The notes beneath the pieces were generated by a model, which saw nothing but the letters and a program-made list of their open reading frames with translations, did no database searches and was not told where the DNA came from. Of a DNA stretch of 38,394 nucleotides, positions 15,636-24,144 are shown one piece after another. How positions within the stretch are numbered: position 1 is the first letter of the stretch; each line of letters opens with the position of its first letter. The stretch is taken from assembly GCA_002721875.1 (NCBI GenBank), contig PBLU01000003.1, positions 1 to 38,394 on the forward strand, read 5' to 3'. The position numbers and the translations under genes were made by a program. Source of the stretch: Chloroflexota bacterium. GTDB taxonomy: Bacteria; Chloroflexota; Dehalococcoidia; UBA1151; TMED-70.

Positions 15636-16190
15636 TTAATTTTTTCTTCTGGAAATTTCTTTTTTAGGATCTTTCATCGCTTTCAATGCTTCAACAGTGG
15701 CATATACAACATTTATAGCATTTGTAGACCCAAATGTTTTAGATACAACATCTTTTACACCTACAGCCTCTAATACAGCCCTTACTCCACCACCAGCAAT
15801 TAATCCTGTTCCAGGAGCAGCAGGCTTTAGCATTACTTTTGATGATCCAAACTTATATACTCCCTCATGAGGTAAAGTAGTATTATTTAAGTTTATTTTC
15901 ACCATCTTATTCTTAGCATATTGAACAGCTCTTTGAACCGCATCAGGAACAGCTGAGGCACTTGCTAAGGCAATTCCTACCTTTCCGGCTCCATCTCCAA
16001 CAGCAACCATAGCATTGAAGGATAGATTTCTACCACCCTTTACGGTTTTAGAAACTCTTCTTATTTTTATTACATTTTCAATTAGAGAAATCTCATCTGA
16101 ATCTCTATTTCTTCTTCTATTTCTAAAACCTCGTCTTCTTTGATTTTGATTTGGATTATTCTGTTGGGCAGATTTATTCTCTGTAGTCAT
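15636..16190 (-). CDS. rpsE: Ribosomal protein S5
   Basis: A 184-residue decoding-fidelity protein at the mRNA entry channel. After a low-complexity Gln/Asn/Arg N-terminus (~25 residues, QNNPNQNQRRRGFRNRRR) come the dsRNA-binding-like region (VSKTVKGGRNLSFNAMVAVGD) and the S5 C-terminal fold (PAAPGTGLIAGGGVRAVLEAVG, then VKDVVSKTFGSTNAINVVYA). Positions normally altered in spectinomycin resistance (the VSKTVKGGR loop) look wild-type. Followed by rpmD, preceded by rplR one base away. Confidence 0.97.
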   Translation of the reverse strand: MTTENKSAQQNNPNQNQRRRGFRNRRRNRDSDEISLIENVIKIRRVSKTVKGGRNLSFNAMVAVGDGAGKVGIALASASAVPDAVQRAVQYAKNKMVKINLNNTTLPHEGVYKFGSSKVMLKPAAPGTGLIAGGGVRAVLEAVGVKDVVSKTFGSTNAINVVYATVEALKAMKDPKKEISRRKN

Positions 16191-16191
16191 A

Positions 16192-16548
16192 TTAAACCTC
16201 TATTCCTGATTGTCTAATTCCGTCTGCAATAGCAGCAACTTTGCCATGATAAAGATACCCACCTCTATCAAAAACAACTTTCTTAATTCCTAGCTTTGAT
16301 ATCTTTTCTCCAAATTCTATTCCTAATTTTTTTGATAAATCCTTATTGATAGATTTATTATCCGACTTCAAGCTAGAAGCTGAAGCAAGAGTTTTACCTT
16401 CAGAATCATCAATCAATTGTAAATAAATATTTTTATTGGACCGAAATAGGGATACTCTAGGTCTTTCTTGAGTACCAGATAATCTCTTTCTTACTCTGAG
16501 ATGTCTCTTATTTCTGCCTAAGGCTCTAGTTTTTTTTGACATTTTCAT
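16192..16548 (-). CDS. rplR: Ribosomal protein L18
   Basis: A 118-residue 5S rRNA-binding protein of the central protuberance. Seen: [31 protein letters not shown] at residues 18-48, and the C-terminal [29 protein letters not shown], both diagnostic. The ATG overlaps the rplF stop by one base (TAATG). A second ATG two codons on (MSKK) is an equally plausible start. Standard spc order. Confidence 0.97.
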   Translation of the reverse strand: MKMSKKTRALGRNKRHLRVRKRLSGTQERPRVSLFRSNKNIYLQLIDDSEGKTLASASSLKSDNKSINKDLSKKLGIEFGEKISKLGIKKVVFDRGGYLYHGKVAAIADGIRQSGIEV

Positions 16549-17105
16549 TATTCAGCTCCCCCAGCTCCAACTGCAGATTTACCAGATTTTCTTCTTATTT
16601 CTTCATCCGTGTACTTAATTCCTTTTCCTGTAAATGGATTTGGTTTTCTCAAGGATCTAATTTTTGCGGCTTGCCTTCCAACGTGTTCTTTATTGATTCC
16701 ATCAATAATAACCATAGTCTGCTCTTCAACAGATAGTTTATTTTCACCAATTGGATCAACAGATATTGAATGAGAAAAACCCAAGCTAAGTTCTAGAGAT
16801 TTACCTTTAGCTTGAGCCCTGTATCCTGTCCCAATTAGTTCTAATTTTTTGTTGAAACCATCTGTTACTCCGATAACCATATTATTTAATAAAGACCTAT
16901 ATAAACCATGCAGGGCTTTAGTTTCTATTTCTTCATTATTTCTAGACACTATCAATGTATTATCATCTAATTTTATTTCAATTTGATCTGATTTTATATC
17001 TTCTTCTAAAGTTCCTTTAGGACCTTTTATTATCACTAAACCTTGATCAATTTTTACATCGACTCCAGTTGGTATATTTATTGGTTTATTCCCTATTCTA
17101 CTCAT
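16548..17105 (-). CDS. rplF: Ribosomal protein L6
   Basis: A 185-residue two-domain protein near the sarcin-ricin loop and factor-binding site. Seen: [16 protein letters not shown] at the start, [33 protein letters not shown], and the C-terminal [31 protein letters not shown]. It ends in AGGAE after the usual G(K)S. Its stop shares one base with the rplR start. Normal length and spc position. Confidence 0.97.
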   Translation of the reverse strand: MSRIGNKPINIPTGVDVKIDQGLVIIKGPKGTLEEDIKSDQIEIKLDDNTLIVSRNNEEIETKALHGLYRSLLNNMVIGVTDGFNKKLELIGTGYRAQAKGKSLELSLGFSHSISVDPIGENKLSVEEQTMVIIDGINKEHVGRQAAKIRSLRKPNPFTGKGIKYTDEEIRRKSGKSAVGAGGAE

Positions 17106-17114
17106 AATTCCTCT

Positions 17115-17513
17115 TTACCAAATATAAAATAATACTTCGCCACCTAGTGACATTTTTTTTGCTTCAATTCCAGTCATTATTCCTTTGGAAGTTGATATTA
17201 TCGCAACACCCATTCCGGAAAAGTAAGAAGGAATTTCATCTTTTTTGACATAAATTTTCAGCCCTGGTTTTGAAACTCTCTTAAGTCCAGTTATTGCAGA
17301 GGATCCATCTTCATAATACTTAAGTTTAACTGAATAATTAGCTGTTTTATCGGTAATATTTTCCTCATACTGAGTAATAAAACCTTCATTTGCTAATACT
17401 CCCAGAATTTTATCATTGACTTTTGATTTATTAACTGAAACAGAGCTATGTTTAACTAAAATAGAATTTCTAATTCTTGTTATCATATCTGATATTTGAT
17501 CTTGAATTGTCAA
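17115..17513 (-). CDS. rpsH: Ribosomal protein S8
   Basis: A 132-residue 16S rRNA-binding protein; in E. coli S8 also represses its own operon. Seen: DQISDMITRIRNSILVKHSSV at the start, LKRVSKPGLKIYVKKDEIP, and the terminal GVAIISTSKGIMTGIEAKKMSLGGEVLFYIW. The start is TTG at 17513, preceded by GAGGT. Initiating at the internal ATG nine codons later would drop conserved N-terminal residues. It follows rpsN by 10 bases. Confidence 0.96.
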   Translation of the reverse strand: MTIQDQISDMITRIRNSILVKHSSVSVNKSKVNDKILGVLANEGFITQYEENITDKTANYSVKLKYYEDGSSAITGLKRVSKPGLKIYVKKDEIPSYFSGMGVAIISTSKGIMTGIEAKKMSLGGEVLFYIW

Positions 17514-17523
17514 TTTTTTACCT

Positions 17524-17829
17524 CTACAAACTTCCTTTTCTTATACCTGGCAAATGACCTTTGAGAGCTAATTCTCTCATTGATATTCTACTTAATCCAA
17601 AAAATCTCATATAACCTCTAGGCCTTCCTGTTTTTTGACATCTATTTCTGACTCTCACAGGACTAGAATTTTTTGGTAGTAAAGCTAATTTTTGCCTAGC
17701 TTCCATTTTTTGTTCAAAAGATACTTTTGGATCATTTGCAATACTTTTTAATTCTGTTCGAGTTTGCAAATACTTATCAACCATCTTAATTCTTTTATTA
17801 TTTCTTGCTATAGCAGATTTTTTAGCCAA
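17524..17829 (-). CDS. rpsN: Ribosomal protein S14, long zinc-free form
   Basis: I start this gene at TTG 17829, giving MAKKSAIARNNKR and 101 residues, the standard length of long-type S14. AAGGAG at 17836-17841, overlapping the rplE stop, is six bases upstream. A longer reading from TTG 17850 adds seven residues and overlaps rplE. Seen: LPKNSSPVRVRNRCQKTGRP, RGYMRFFGLSRISMRELALKG and the end LPGIRKGSL. The protein has a single Cys (in NRCQ) and no CxxC pairs, so it is the C-minus type common in proteobacteria. Short zinc-ribbon S14 is what I would expect in many Chloroflexota. Confidence 0.94.
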   Translation of the reverse strand: MAKKSAIARNNKRIKMVDKYLQTRTELKSIANDPKVSFEQKMEARQKLALLPKNSSPVRVRNRCQKTGRPRGYMRFFGLSRISMRELALKGHLPGIRKGSL

Positions 17830-17839
17830 AATTTTCTCC

Positions 17840-18421
17840 TTAACTTTCAAATGGCATGCCTAATAATTCAAGCAGTTTTCTAGATTCAATATCTGAATCA
17901 GAAGAAGTTACTATATTTATTTGCATGCCTCTTAGTTTATCAATTTCGTTATAGTCTATCTCAGGAAAAATAACTTGCTCTGTCAATCCAAGAGAATAAT
18001 TTCCATTACCATCAAATGATTTTGAAGATACTCCTCTAAAATCCCTCACTCTAGGTAGAGCGATATTAAGAAGCCTATCAAGGAAATACCACATATTATC
18101 ACCTCTAAGAGTAACAGTTAATCCTATTATTTGACCTTCTCTGAGCTTAAAATTTGCTATAGATTTTTTAGCTTTACGCTCAATAGGTTTCTGACCAGTA
18201 ATTGCCTGTAAATCACGAGATACAATTTGAACAACATTAGAAGAAACAAGAGCTTCACCTAAACCTACATTGACTACAGTTTTCAAAATTTTAGGGACCA
18301 TAAGTTTATTTTTATACTTATATTCCTTTACCATCTGAGAAACGATCTCATCTTCAAACTTAGACTTAAGTCTTGGTTTCAATTTTTCAGTATTATTTTT
18401 ATCTGTTTTGTTAGCTACCAA
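17840..18421 (-). CDS. rplE: Ribosomal protein L5
   Basis: A 193-residue 5S rRNA-binding protein that contacts P-site tRNA. Seen: [64 protein letters not shown], and [23 protein letters not shown]. An N-terminal basic extension of about 15 residues precedes the normal [10 protein letters not shown] start. The frame begins with TTG at 18421, with GGAG 6 bases upstream. Standard place between rplX and rpsN. Confidence 0.95.
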   Translation of the reverse strand: MVANKTDKNNTEKLKPRLKSKFEDEIVSQMVKEYKYKNKLMVPKILKTVVNVGLGEALVSSNVVQIVSRDLQAITGQKPIERKAKKSIANFKLREGQIIGLTVTLRGDNMWYFLDRLLNIALPRVRDFRGVSSKSFDGNGNYSLGLTEQVIFPEIDYNEIDKLRGMQINIVTSSDSDIESRKLLELLGMPFES

Positions 18422-18433
18422 TTACATCTCCAA

Positions 18434-18748
18434 TTACTTTCTCTTAGATTTCTTCACAATACGGTTATATTTACCTGAATCTAATTTCTCAAAAGTTACC
18501 CTACCTATACTTGAATTCTCTGGATCAATGTACATAACATTTGAAATATTTATAGGTAATTCTGTATCAACAATTCCAGCTTGAGTAACATTAGGAGTAT
18601 TTTTAATATGTTTTTTAAATATATTTATTCCCTCAACTACAACTGTATTAGAAGAAGTATTAACTCTAATAACTTCACCTTTTTTACCTTTATCTTTACC
18701 TGTGATTACTAGAACTTGATCCCCTTTTTTTATTTTAATTTTTGACAT
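18434..18748 (-). CDS. rplX: Ribosomal protein L24
   Basis: A 104-residue assembly initiator of the 50S subunit. Seen: the KOW motif KIKKGDQVLVITGKDKGKKG (residues 5-24), EVIRVNTSSNTVVVEGINIFKKH, and the DPENSSIGRVTFEKLDSGKYNRI C-terminal region. Normal length. It follows rplN by three bases; rplE begins 12 bases downstream of its stop. Confidence 0.97.
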   Translation of the reverse strand: MSKIKIKKGDQVLVITGKDKGKKGEVIRVNTSSNTVVVEGINIFKKHIKNTPNVTQAGIVDTELPINISNVMYIDPENSSIGRVTFEKLDSGKYNRIVKKSKRK

Positions 18749-18751
18749 AAT

Positions 18752-19120
18752 TTAAAGTACCTCTGGAGCCAAAGAAACGACTCTCATAAACTGTTTATCT
18801 CTTAATTCTCTTGCTACAGGCCCAAAAATCCTAGTACCTCTGGGATTATTATCCTCACCAATGATTACACAAGCATTCTCATCAAATCTTATAAATGAAC
18901 CATCAATTCTTCTATATTCTTTTTTAGTTCGAACAATAACTGCCTTAACAATTTGATGCATTTTTACATTACCACCTGGTTGAGCATCTTTGACCGTACA
19001 GGTAATAGTGTCCCCAATTTTTGCAACTTTTGTATGGCTATTACCATTGATATTTATGCAGAGAACTTCTCTTGCACCTGAGTTATCAGCAACTTTTAGC
19101 CTTGTTTCTCTTTGAATCAT
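18752..19120 (-). CDS. rplN: Ribosomal protein L14
   Basis: A 122-residue protein at the subunit interface, binding site of the silencing factor RsfS. Seen: [19 protein letters not shown] at the start, then [30 protein letters not shown] and [31 protein letters not shown]. Exactly the family length of 122. Its first base overlaps the last base of rpsQ. Confidence 0.98.
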   Translation of the reverse strand: MIQRETRLKVADNSGAREVLCININGNSHTKVAKIGDTITCTVKDAQPGGNVKMHQIVKAVIVRTKKEYRRIDGSFIRFDENACVIIGEDNNPRGTRIFGPVARELRDKQFMRVVSLAPEVL

Positions 19121-19362
19121 TATTTATCCAAAATTTCTACTAGTTTCCATTTTTTTGTTTTTGATATAGGTTTTGAAAACTCAATTACCACATTGTCACC
19201 GATCTTTGCTTCGTTATTAGGATCATGAGCAACTAATTTAGTTAGTCTTCTTGAAGCTTTTTTATATATTCTATCTTTCTGCGACCAAGATACTCCAACT
19301 ACGATAGTTTTCTCAGTTATATCTGATAGAACTTGACCTGTTCTTCTAACTTTTTTATTCAT
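19120..19362 (-). CDS. rpsQ: Ribosomal protein S17
   Basis: An 80-residue OB-fold protein that binds 16S rRNA early in assembly. Seen: [21 protein letters not shown], the [39 protein letters not shown] core and end. Length is normal. The ATG overlaps the end of rpmC by 8 bases, the same overlap length as several other pairs in this operon, which suggests translational coupling. Confidence 0.97.
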   Translation of the reverse strand: MNKKVRRTGQVLSDITEKTIVVGVSWSQKDRIYKKASRRLTKLVAHDPNNEAKIGDNVVIEFSKPISKTKKWKLVEILDK

Positions 19363-19585
19363 TTTCTACGTCTTTCTCATCTTGATCTATTTTTTGCAAA
19401 ATCTTTCTCTCATTTATCACAGTCAGTATTTTTGCTTTATCTTTTCTTAGCTTATTAATTTGGCTAGTATCACTAAGCTGCATAGATTTATGCTTAAACC
19501 TATTTTCCATAATATTTTTTATTAAGGTCTCTTGCTCCTTAACAAGTTCTTCATTATTTAATTTTCTTATTTCTTCAATATTCAT
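19355..19585 (-). CDS. rpmC: Ribosomal protein L29
   Basis: A 76-residue helical protein at the exit tunnel and trigger-factor docking site. Seen: IEEIRKLNNEELVKEQETLIKNIMENRFKH followed by QINKLRKDKAKILTVINERK, the two-helix L29 pattern. It is about ten residues longer than the usual 60-68 because of an acidic tail ([12 protein letters not shown]). The ATG shares one base with the rplP stop. Identification rests on the motif and on its position between rplP and rpsQ. Confidence 0.94.
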   Translation of the reverse strand: MNIEEIRKLNNEELVKEQETLIKNIMENRFKHKSMQLSDTSQINKLRKDKAKILTVINERKILQKIDQDEKDVENE

Positions 19586-20004
19586 TAAAATGTCACTTCT
19601 TCTCTTGATATAATCTTAGTTGGAATAGGCAGCTTATGCCCAGCTCTTTTCAAAGCTTCTATTGCAATATCCTCAGGGACATCTCCAATTTCAAATAGAA
19701 TTCTTCCTCTTTTTACTACTGCTACCCATCTGTCAACAGCACCCTTACCTCCACCCATTCGAGTTTCTGCAGGCCTAGCACTAACTGGTTTGTCAGGAAA
19801 AACTCTAATCCATATTTGCCCACCTCTTTTTACATGACCTGTTATAGCTCGTCTTGCAGCTTCAATCTGTCTTGATGAAATCCAAGCAGATCCTTGAGCT
19901 TTTAGAGCATAATCTCCAAAGGATAGAGTTGAGCCTCTAGTAGCCATTCCTCTCATTTTTCCCCTTTGTTGTTTTCTAAATTTTGTTCGACTTGGTTGTA
20001 ACAT
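19585..20004 (-). CDS. rplP: Ribosomal protein L16
   Basis: A 139-residue protein of the A-site finger region, essential for tRNA accommodation. Seen: [19 protein letters not shown] at the start, the [30 protein letters not shown] core, and [25 protein letters not shown]. Canonical length. Standard S10-operon order rpsC-rplP-rpmC, with a one-base gap to rpsC and a one-base overlap with rpmC. Confidence 0.98.
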   Translation of the reverse strand: MLQPSRTKFRKQQRGKMRGMATRGSTLSFGDYALKAQGSAWISSRQIEAARRAITGHVKRGGQIWIRVFPDKPVSARPAETRMGGGKGAVDRWVAVVKRGRILFEIGDVPEDIAIEALKRAGHKLPIPTKIISREEVTF

Positions 20005-20005
20005 C

Positions 20006-20731
20006 TTAATTATTTCCCTGAATGTTTTCTAAACTTTCATCATTTTGATCAGATTTTTCTATTCTAGCTGTTTTTAATGCCAATAAATTTTCTGCAGTAG
20101 GTATTATATCTCCTTTATATATCCAAACTTTTATTCCAATAACACCATAAGTTGTATTGGCTTCACTTATTTCATAATCAATATCAGCTCTAAGGGTATG
20201 CAAAGGAACTCTTCCTTGCATATACTTTTCTGTTCTAGCTATATCTGCACCAGCTAATCTACCAGAAATGACTACCTTGATACCTTGAGCTCCTACTTGC
20301 ATTGTTCTTTGCATTGCTGTATTTACAGCTCTTCTAAATGCAACCCTTCTTTCTAGTTGCTCCGCTATAGATTCTCCTACTAGCTTGGCAACTAACTCTG
20401 GAACTCTGATTTCATTGATATTGAGCCTTACTTTATTCTGAGTTTTTTCTTCTAAGTAATTCTTTAATTCTTCAACCCTTGTTCCACCTCGGCCAATGAT
20501 AATACCTGGTCTGGCAGTATAAACTGTAACAGAAATTTCTTGCGACCCTCTTTCAATCTCTATCTTAGAAATTGCTCCATTTTCTCCAAGTTCTTTAGTT
20601 ATTATTTCTCTTATATTTCTATCCTCATTTAGTAGAAGAGAATAATTTTTACCATTATTTGCATACCATTGAGATTGCCAATCAATGACACCGCCTAGTC
20701 TAAATCCTGTAGGATGAGTTTTTTGTCCCAT
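20006..20731 (-). CDS. rpsC: Ribosomal protein S3
   Basis: A 241-residue protein of the mRNA entry tunnel and helicase. Seen: [13 protein letters not shown] at the start, the KH-domain GXXG region [55 protein letters not shown] (residues about 133-166), and [16 protein letters not shown] 25-residue acidic/polar tail follows, within the family's variation. Standard S10-operon position. Confidence 0.98.
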   Translation of the reverse strand: MGQKTHPTGFRLGGVIDWQSQWYANNGKNYSLLLNEDRNIREIITKELGENGAISKIEIERGSQEISVTVYTARPGIIIGRGGTRVEELKNYLEEKTQNKVRLNINEIRVPELVAKLVGESIAEQLERRVAFRRAVNTAMQRTMQVGAQGIKVVISGRLAGADIARTEKYMQGRVPLHTLRADIDYEISEANTTYGVIGIKVWIYKGDIIPTAENLLALKTARIEKSDQNDESLENIQGNN

Positions 20732-20734
20732 TTT

Positions 20735-21070
20735 CTATAATTCTCCTGTAGTTAATTCAATAGTTAGATGAGAAGATGGCCTATCAAATGCTCCAGCTCG
20801 CCCTCTAGCTTTTGGTTTATATCTTTTTATTCTTGGTCCATTATCTGCAAAAATTGTAGTGATATATAATTCTTGTTCGGATAATGATTCATTATTATTA
20901 GCATTAGCAATTGCAGAATTTAATATCTTTAAGATTTCTTTAGCAAGAGGTGTTCCCAAAAGGTTAAGTTGTAATTTTGCCTCGAATACAGATTTGGATC
21001 TAATTTGATCAATAACTCTTCTCATTTTATATGAAGAATAACCAATATTTTTACTATAAGCTTTTGCCAT
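20735..21070 (-). CDS. rplV: Ribosomal protein L22
   Basis: A 111-residue protein whose hairpin lines the exit tunnel next to L4; the tip is a known site of macrolide-resistance changes. Seen: SSYKMRRVIDQIRSKSVFEA, ILNSAIANANNN, and the hairpin-plus-end DNGPRIKRYKPKARGRAGAFDRPSSHLTIEL. The hairpin has no insertion or deletion obvious by eye. The ATG shares a base with the rpsS stop. Confidence 0.97.
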   Translation of the reverse strand: MAKAYSKNIGYSSYKMRRVIDQIRSKSVFEAKLQLNLLGTPLAKEILKILNSAIANANNNESLSEQELYITTIFADNGPRIKRYKPKARGRAGAFDRPSSHLTIELTTGEL

Positions 21071-21333
21071 TAGCTACCTCTTGAATGTCCTTTAAATGTT
21101 CGAGTTGGAGAAAATTCTCCTAACCTATGCCCGACCATATTTTCACTTACTAAAACTGGTACAAATTTTCTTCCATCGTGTACTCCAAAGGTCACACCAA
21201 CCATTTCTGGCATTATCATAGAAGATCTAGACCAAGTTTTTATAACTTCTCTGCTACCTGATTCCTTAGTTTTCATTACTTTTTTCATTAACTTTGGGTC
21301 AACATAAGGACCTTTTTTGATAGATCTTGTCAT
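21070..21333 (-). CDS. rpsS: Ribosomal protein S19
   Basis: An 87-residue protein of the 30S head, partner of S13. Seen: [19 protein letters not shown] at the start, then [53 protein letters not shown] across residues 32-84, a canonical sequence. Normal length. It lies four bases after rplB and overlaps rplV by one base. Confidence 0.98.
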   Translation of the reverse strand: MTRSIKKGPYVDPKLMKKVMKTKESGSREVIKTWSRSSMIMPEMVGVTFGVHDGRKFVPVLVSENMVGHRLGEFSPTRTFKGHSRGS

Positions 21334-21337
21334 AGTT

Positions 21338-22165
21338 TTACTTCTCGTACCTTTTTCTAAGAATCATCTTATCTGTTTTTTTATTTCTTCTAGTTCTTTT
21401 ACCTAATGCAGGTTTACCCCACGGAGTTTTGGGATGAGCCATTCCTACTCCAGCTCTTCCTTCACCTCCACCATGTGGATGGGCATTTGGAGACATTGCT
21501 GAACCTCTTACTGAAGGTCTTCTTCCTAATCTTCTAGAAGTTCCAGCTCTTCCTAATTTTTTATTTTTATTATCAGGATTCGAAACTTGTCCAATAGTAG
21601 CACTACATTTACTTAGAATTCTTCTCATTTCTCCTGAGGGCAATCTTAGTAATGTATAGCCTGCTTCATGAGCCATAACTTGAGCAGAAGTTCCTGCAGA
21701 CTTGACCATTACACCTCCTTTACCAGGAGAAAGTTCTACATTATGAACCAAAGTTCCTGTTTGTAGTAATCCTAACTGTTTAGTATTACCAAGAGAATTT
21801 GAAACAGAATTTCCCGTCTCTATAACATCTCCAAGTTTTACATTATTAGGTGTAATAATATACTTCTTGGTTCCATCTTCAAATCTTATTAATGATATTC
21901 GAGATGATCTGTTAGGATCATACTCAATTGTTTCAACTATAGCTTTACCTTCTTTAGATCGAATAAAATCTAGCATTCTATATCTTCTTTTGTGACCGCC
22001 ACCTCTGTGCCTAACAGTTATTCTACCTTTATTATTTCTTCCTCCTTTTTTTGTGAGAGGCGCTAGCAAAGGTTTATAGGGTTCGTGCGTTGTTATATCA
22101 GCAAAATCGTCTACCGCTGAGTCTCTTCTTCCAGCAGTTGTAGGTTTACTTTTCTTAATTCCCAT
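21338..22165 (-). CDS. rplB: Ribosomal protein L2
   Basis: A 275-residue protein supporting the peptidyl-transferase centre. Seen: [28 protein letters not shown] (about 36-63), [55 protein letters not shown], and the C-terminal [13 protein letters not shown] with [19 protein letters not shown]. The functional His in HPHGGGEGR is present, though the preceding residues are Asn-Ala rather than the more usual Val-Asp. Length and operon position are normal. Confidence 0.98.
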   Translation of the reverse strand: MGIKKSKPTTAGRRDSAVDDFADITTHEPYKPLLAPLTKKGGRNNKGRITVRHRGGGHKRRYRMLDFIRSKEGKAIVETIEYDPNRSSRISLIRFEDGTKKYIITPNNVKLGDVIETGNSVSNSLGNTKQLGLLQTGTLVHNVELSPGKGGVMVKSAGTSAQVMAHEAGYTLLRLPSGEMRRILSKCSATIGQVSNPDNKNKKLGRAGTSRRLGRRPSVRGSAMSPNAHPHGGGEGRAGVGMAHPKTPWGKPALGKRTRRNKKTDKMILRKRYEK

Positions 22166-22169
22166 TTAG

Positions 22170-22454
22170 TTATGCTCCCTCGTATAAGCTTATAGAATCT
22201 CCCAATTTAAGGGTCACTACAGCTTTTTTCCATGATGGAGTAAGAGTTTTATTTCTTCCATACATTTTATTTTTACCTTTTACTTTCATAACATTCACGT
22301 TTTCGACCACAACATCAAATATTTCTTCGACAGCTCTTTTTATTTCTATTTTATTTGAACCCAAATGAACCTTAAACACATATTTATTAGTCTCTTGAAG
22401 CATAGATGATTTCTCGGTTATTATAGGACTTAGCAGTATTTCTTCATTAATCAT
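22170..22454 (-). CDS. rplW: Ribosomal protein L23
   Basis: A 94-residue protein at the exit-tunnel rim, docking site for SRP and trigger factor. Seen: LLSPIITEKSSMLQETNKYVFKVHLGSNKIEIKRAVEEIFDVVVENVNVMKVKGK across residues 7-61, with MYGRNKTLTPSWKKAVVTLKLGDSI after it. Canonical length. As read, a 38-base gap separates it from the rplD stop. In the alternative frame of rplD the stop TAA falls at 22447-22449, inside this gene's first codons. Confidence 0.97.
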   Translation of the reverse strand: MINEEILLSPIITEKSSMLQETNKYVFKVHLGSNKIEIKRAVEEIFDVVVENVNVMKVKGKNKMYGRNKTLTPSWKKAVVTLKLGDSISLYEGA

Positions 22455-22492
22455 CTTTTTTTACTACTTTCTTTTTTGCAGTTATTCTGGCT

Positions 22493-23188
22493 TTAGTTGT
22501 TTTTTTTTGCTGAAGTTACTTTCTTGGCTGGGGTTGCAGATTTAGAAACAGTTTTGAAATCCGGCTTTCCCCACAAATCATGTATTTTTTCAACGGCATC
22601 AACTGATATAACTAAATTTTTTGGCCTAATTAATTCGTAAGCATTCAGTGATGATGCTTCAATTACCTCAACATTATTTATATTTTCACAAGATTTCATT
22701 AGCACCTTATCATTTTCAGGAGTTACAAATAAAACTGACCCGTTTAGGTCTAAACTTTTAATGTAATCAGTAATAATTTTTGTAGAAGGGTTATCTTTAA
22801 TTGGTGATTGATCAATAACATTCAGTTCTTTGTCATTAAATTTAGCAGAAAGTGCTATTTTCAAAGCTTTAATTTTCATTTTCTTATTTAATGACTTTCT
22901 AATATTTTTTGGTAGCGGTCCATGGGCTACACCTCCTCCAATCATTAGAGGAGATCTTTTGGAACCAACTCTAGCTCTTCCTGATCCTTTTTGAGGCCTA
23001 AGTTTCTGATTTGCATACTTTACATTTGATCGAGTTTTTGTAGATTTTGTCCACTGTCGTTGGTTAGCCAAATAAACATAGATTGATTGATGTAAAAGAT
23101 CCTGATTTAATTCCAAATTCCACACTGATGGATCAAGTGTTAGATTTTTTGTTGAATTTCCTGATTTATTTTTTATATTTATTTCCAA
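22493..23188 (-). CDS. rplD: Ribosomal protein L4 (C-terminus in doubt at an A9 run)
   Basis: A 231-residue L4, whose loop lines the exit tunnel; in E. coli L4 also regulates the S10 operon. Seen: QRQWTKSTKTRSNVKYANQKLRPQKGSGRARVGSKRSP (about 44-81, the tunnel loop), GGGVAHGPLPKNIRKSLNKKMK, and a C-terminal LVISVDAVEKIHD. The start is TTG at 23188 with AAAGG upstream. As read the protein ends VTSAKKNN at 22493, immediately after nine A residues on the coding strand. Dropping one A would continue with 17 residues (TTKARITAKKKVVKKDD) to a TAA at 22447-22449 overlapping the rplW start, which fits the basic tail and the tight packing of the operon. The main gene call is certain; the last residues are not. 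Confidence 0.93.
   Translation of the reverse strand: MEINIKNKSGNSTKNLTLDPSVWNLELNQDLLHQSIYVYLANQRQWTKSTKTRSNVKYANQKLRPQKGSGRARVGSKRSPLMIGGGVAHGPLPKNIRKSLNKKMKIKALKIALSAKFNDKELNVIDQSPIKDNPSTKIITDYIKSLDLNGSVLFVTPENDKVLMKSCENINNVEVIEASSLNAYELIRPKNLVISVDAVEKIHDLWGKPDFKTVSKSATPAKKVTSAKKNN
22500..22508 (-). other. A9 homopolymer, candidate slippage or indel site in rplD
   Basis: Nine consecutive T on the plus strand, A9 in the rplD message, at codons for Ala-Lys-Lys-Asn. The annotated stop follows three bases after AAC. Runs of nine or more A are known sites of polymerase slippage in AT-rich bacteria and are also a common sequencing-error site. The continuation in the neighbouring frame encodes a Lys-rich tail matching the preceding composition. 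Confidence 0.6.
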
Positions 23189-23199
23189 AACATTAACCT

Positions 23200-23817
23200 T
23201 TAATGAGCTTCTACCCTGACTGTTGATCCATTGAATCCAGGGATAGCACCCTTAATCAATAAAATATTATTTATAGAATCTACCTTAACTAATCTCAATC
23301 CTTTTACTGTCGTTTTTGCATTTCCAAAATGTCCAGGCATTCTAGTTCCTGGCCATACTCTACCAGGTGATGAACCTGCTCCAATTGATCCAACAGCTCT
23401 ATGACGATCTGATTGACCATGAGTTTTAGGTCCACCTTTGAACCCATATCTTCTTACTCCACCTGCAAAACCTCTTCCTTTACTGGTTCCACTAACCTTA
23501 ACTTTTTTTATTTCTGAAAAAATTTCTGTGGAAATTTGCTGTCCTACTTCAATTTCAGCAGAATCATCAATTTCAAATTCTTGTAATATTGAAAACTTTC
23601 CTCCAGATCTTTCTTGATGTCCTTTTTGAGGAGCATTCAAAGTTTTAGGTTCAGAAAATCCAATTTGAACTGAATTATAACCATCTTTGTTCTCAGTTTT
23701 AACTTGAGTTACGGTACAAGGACCTGCTTTGATAACAGTGACAGGTATAGCTTCACCGTTTTCACTATAAATGGTGGACATACCTAATTTTTTTCCTATT
23801 ATTCCTTTTATTGACAT
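23200..23817 (-). CDS. rplC: Ribosomal protein L3
   Basis: A 205-residue protein that reaches the peptidyl-transferase centre. Seen: GIIGKKLGMSTIYSENGEAIPVTVIKAGPC (5-34), SGTSKGRGFAGGVRRYGFKGG, the PTC-proximal loop KTHGQSDRHRAVGSIGAG, and PGRVWPGTRMPGHFGN. The glutamine methylated by PrmB in E. coli L3 is not present in GAGSSPGRV, so that modification is not expected. The THGQSDRHR loop is of the type I associate with Chloroflexota. rplD follows after 11 bases. Confidence 0.98.
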   Translation of the reverse strand: MSIKGIIGKKLGMSTIYSENGEAIPVTVIKAGPCTVTQVKTENKDGYNSVQIGFSEPKTLNAPQKGHQERSGGKFSILQEFEIDDSAEIEVGQQISTEIFSEIKKVKVSGTSKGRGFAGGVRRYGFKGGPKTHGQSDRHRAVGSIGAGSSPGRVWPGTRMPGHFGNAKTTVKGLRLVKVDSINNILLIKGAIPGFNGSTVRVEAH

Positions 23818-23832
23818 AATTTCCTTTATTTA

Positions 23833-24144
23833 CTAGAGCTTTATCGCTATATCTACTCCAGATGGCACACTCAAACTTGTAAGAGAGTCTATTGTTTTTG
23901 AAGATGGTTCTAGAATATCTATTAACCTTTTATGAGTTCTTAATTCAAAGTATTCTCTTGAATCTTTATTCACATGAGGAGATCTAATTACCGTAAACAT
24001 TCTTTTAGTTGTTGGCATAGGAACAGGTCCTGCAACTCTAGCTCCAGTTCTTTCAGCAGTTTCTAAAATTTGTTGTGCTGAAACATCAAGAACTCGATGA
24101 TCAAAAGATTTCAAAATTATTCTCATTTTTTGAGTTGGAGCCAT
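23833..24144 (-). CDS. rpsJ: Ribosomal protein S10
   Basis: A 103-residue protein of the 30S head; it also acts as NusE in antitermination. Seen: [21 protein letters not shown] at the start, then [46 protein letters not shown] (about 32-77). Canonical length. It directly follows fusA with a one-base overlap; tuf, which is usually found between them, is absent. It opens the S10 section of the operon. Confidence 0.98.
   Translation of the reverse strand: MAPTQKMRIILKSFDHRVLDVSAQQILETAERTGARVAGPVPMPTTKRMFTVIRSPHVNKDSREYFELRTHKRLIDILEPSSKTIDSLTSLSVPSGVDIAIKL

Noticed and set aside
17830..17850. Longer rpsN starting at TTG 17850
   Set aside because: The TTG at 17829 gives the standard 101-residue S14 beginning MAKKS and has AAGGAG at proper spacing.
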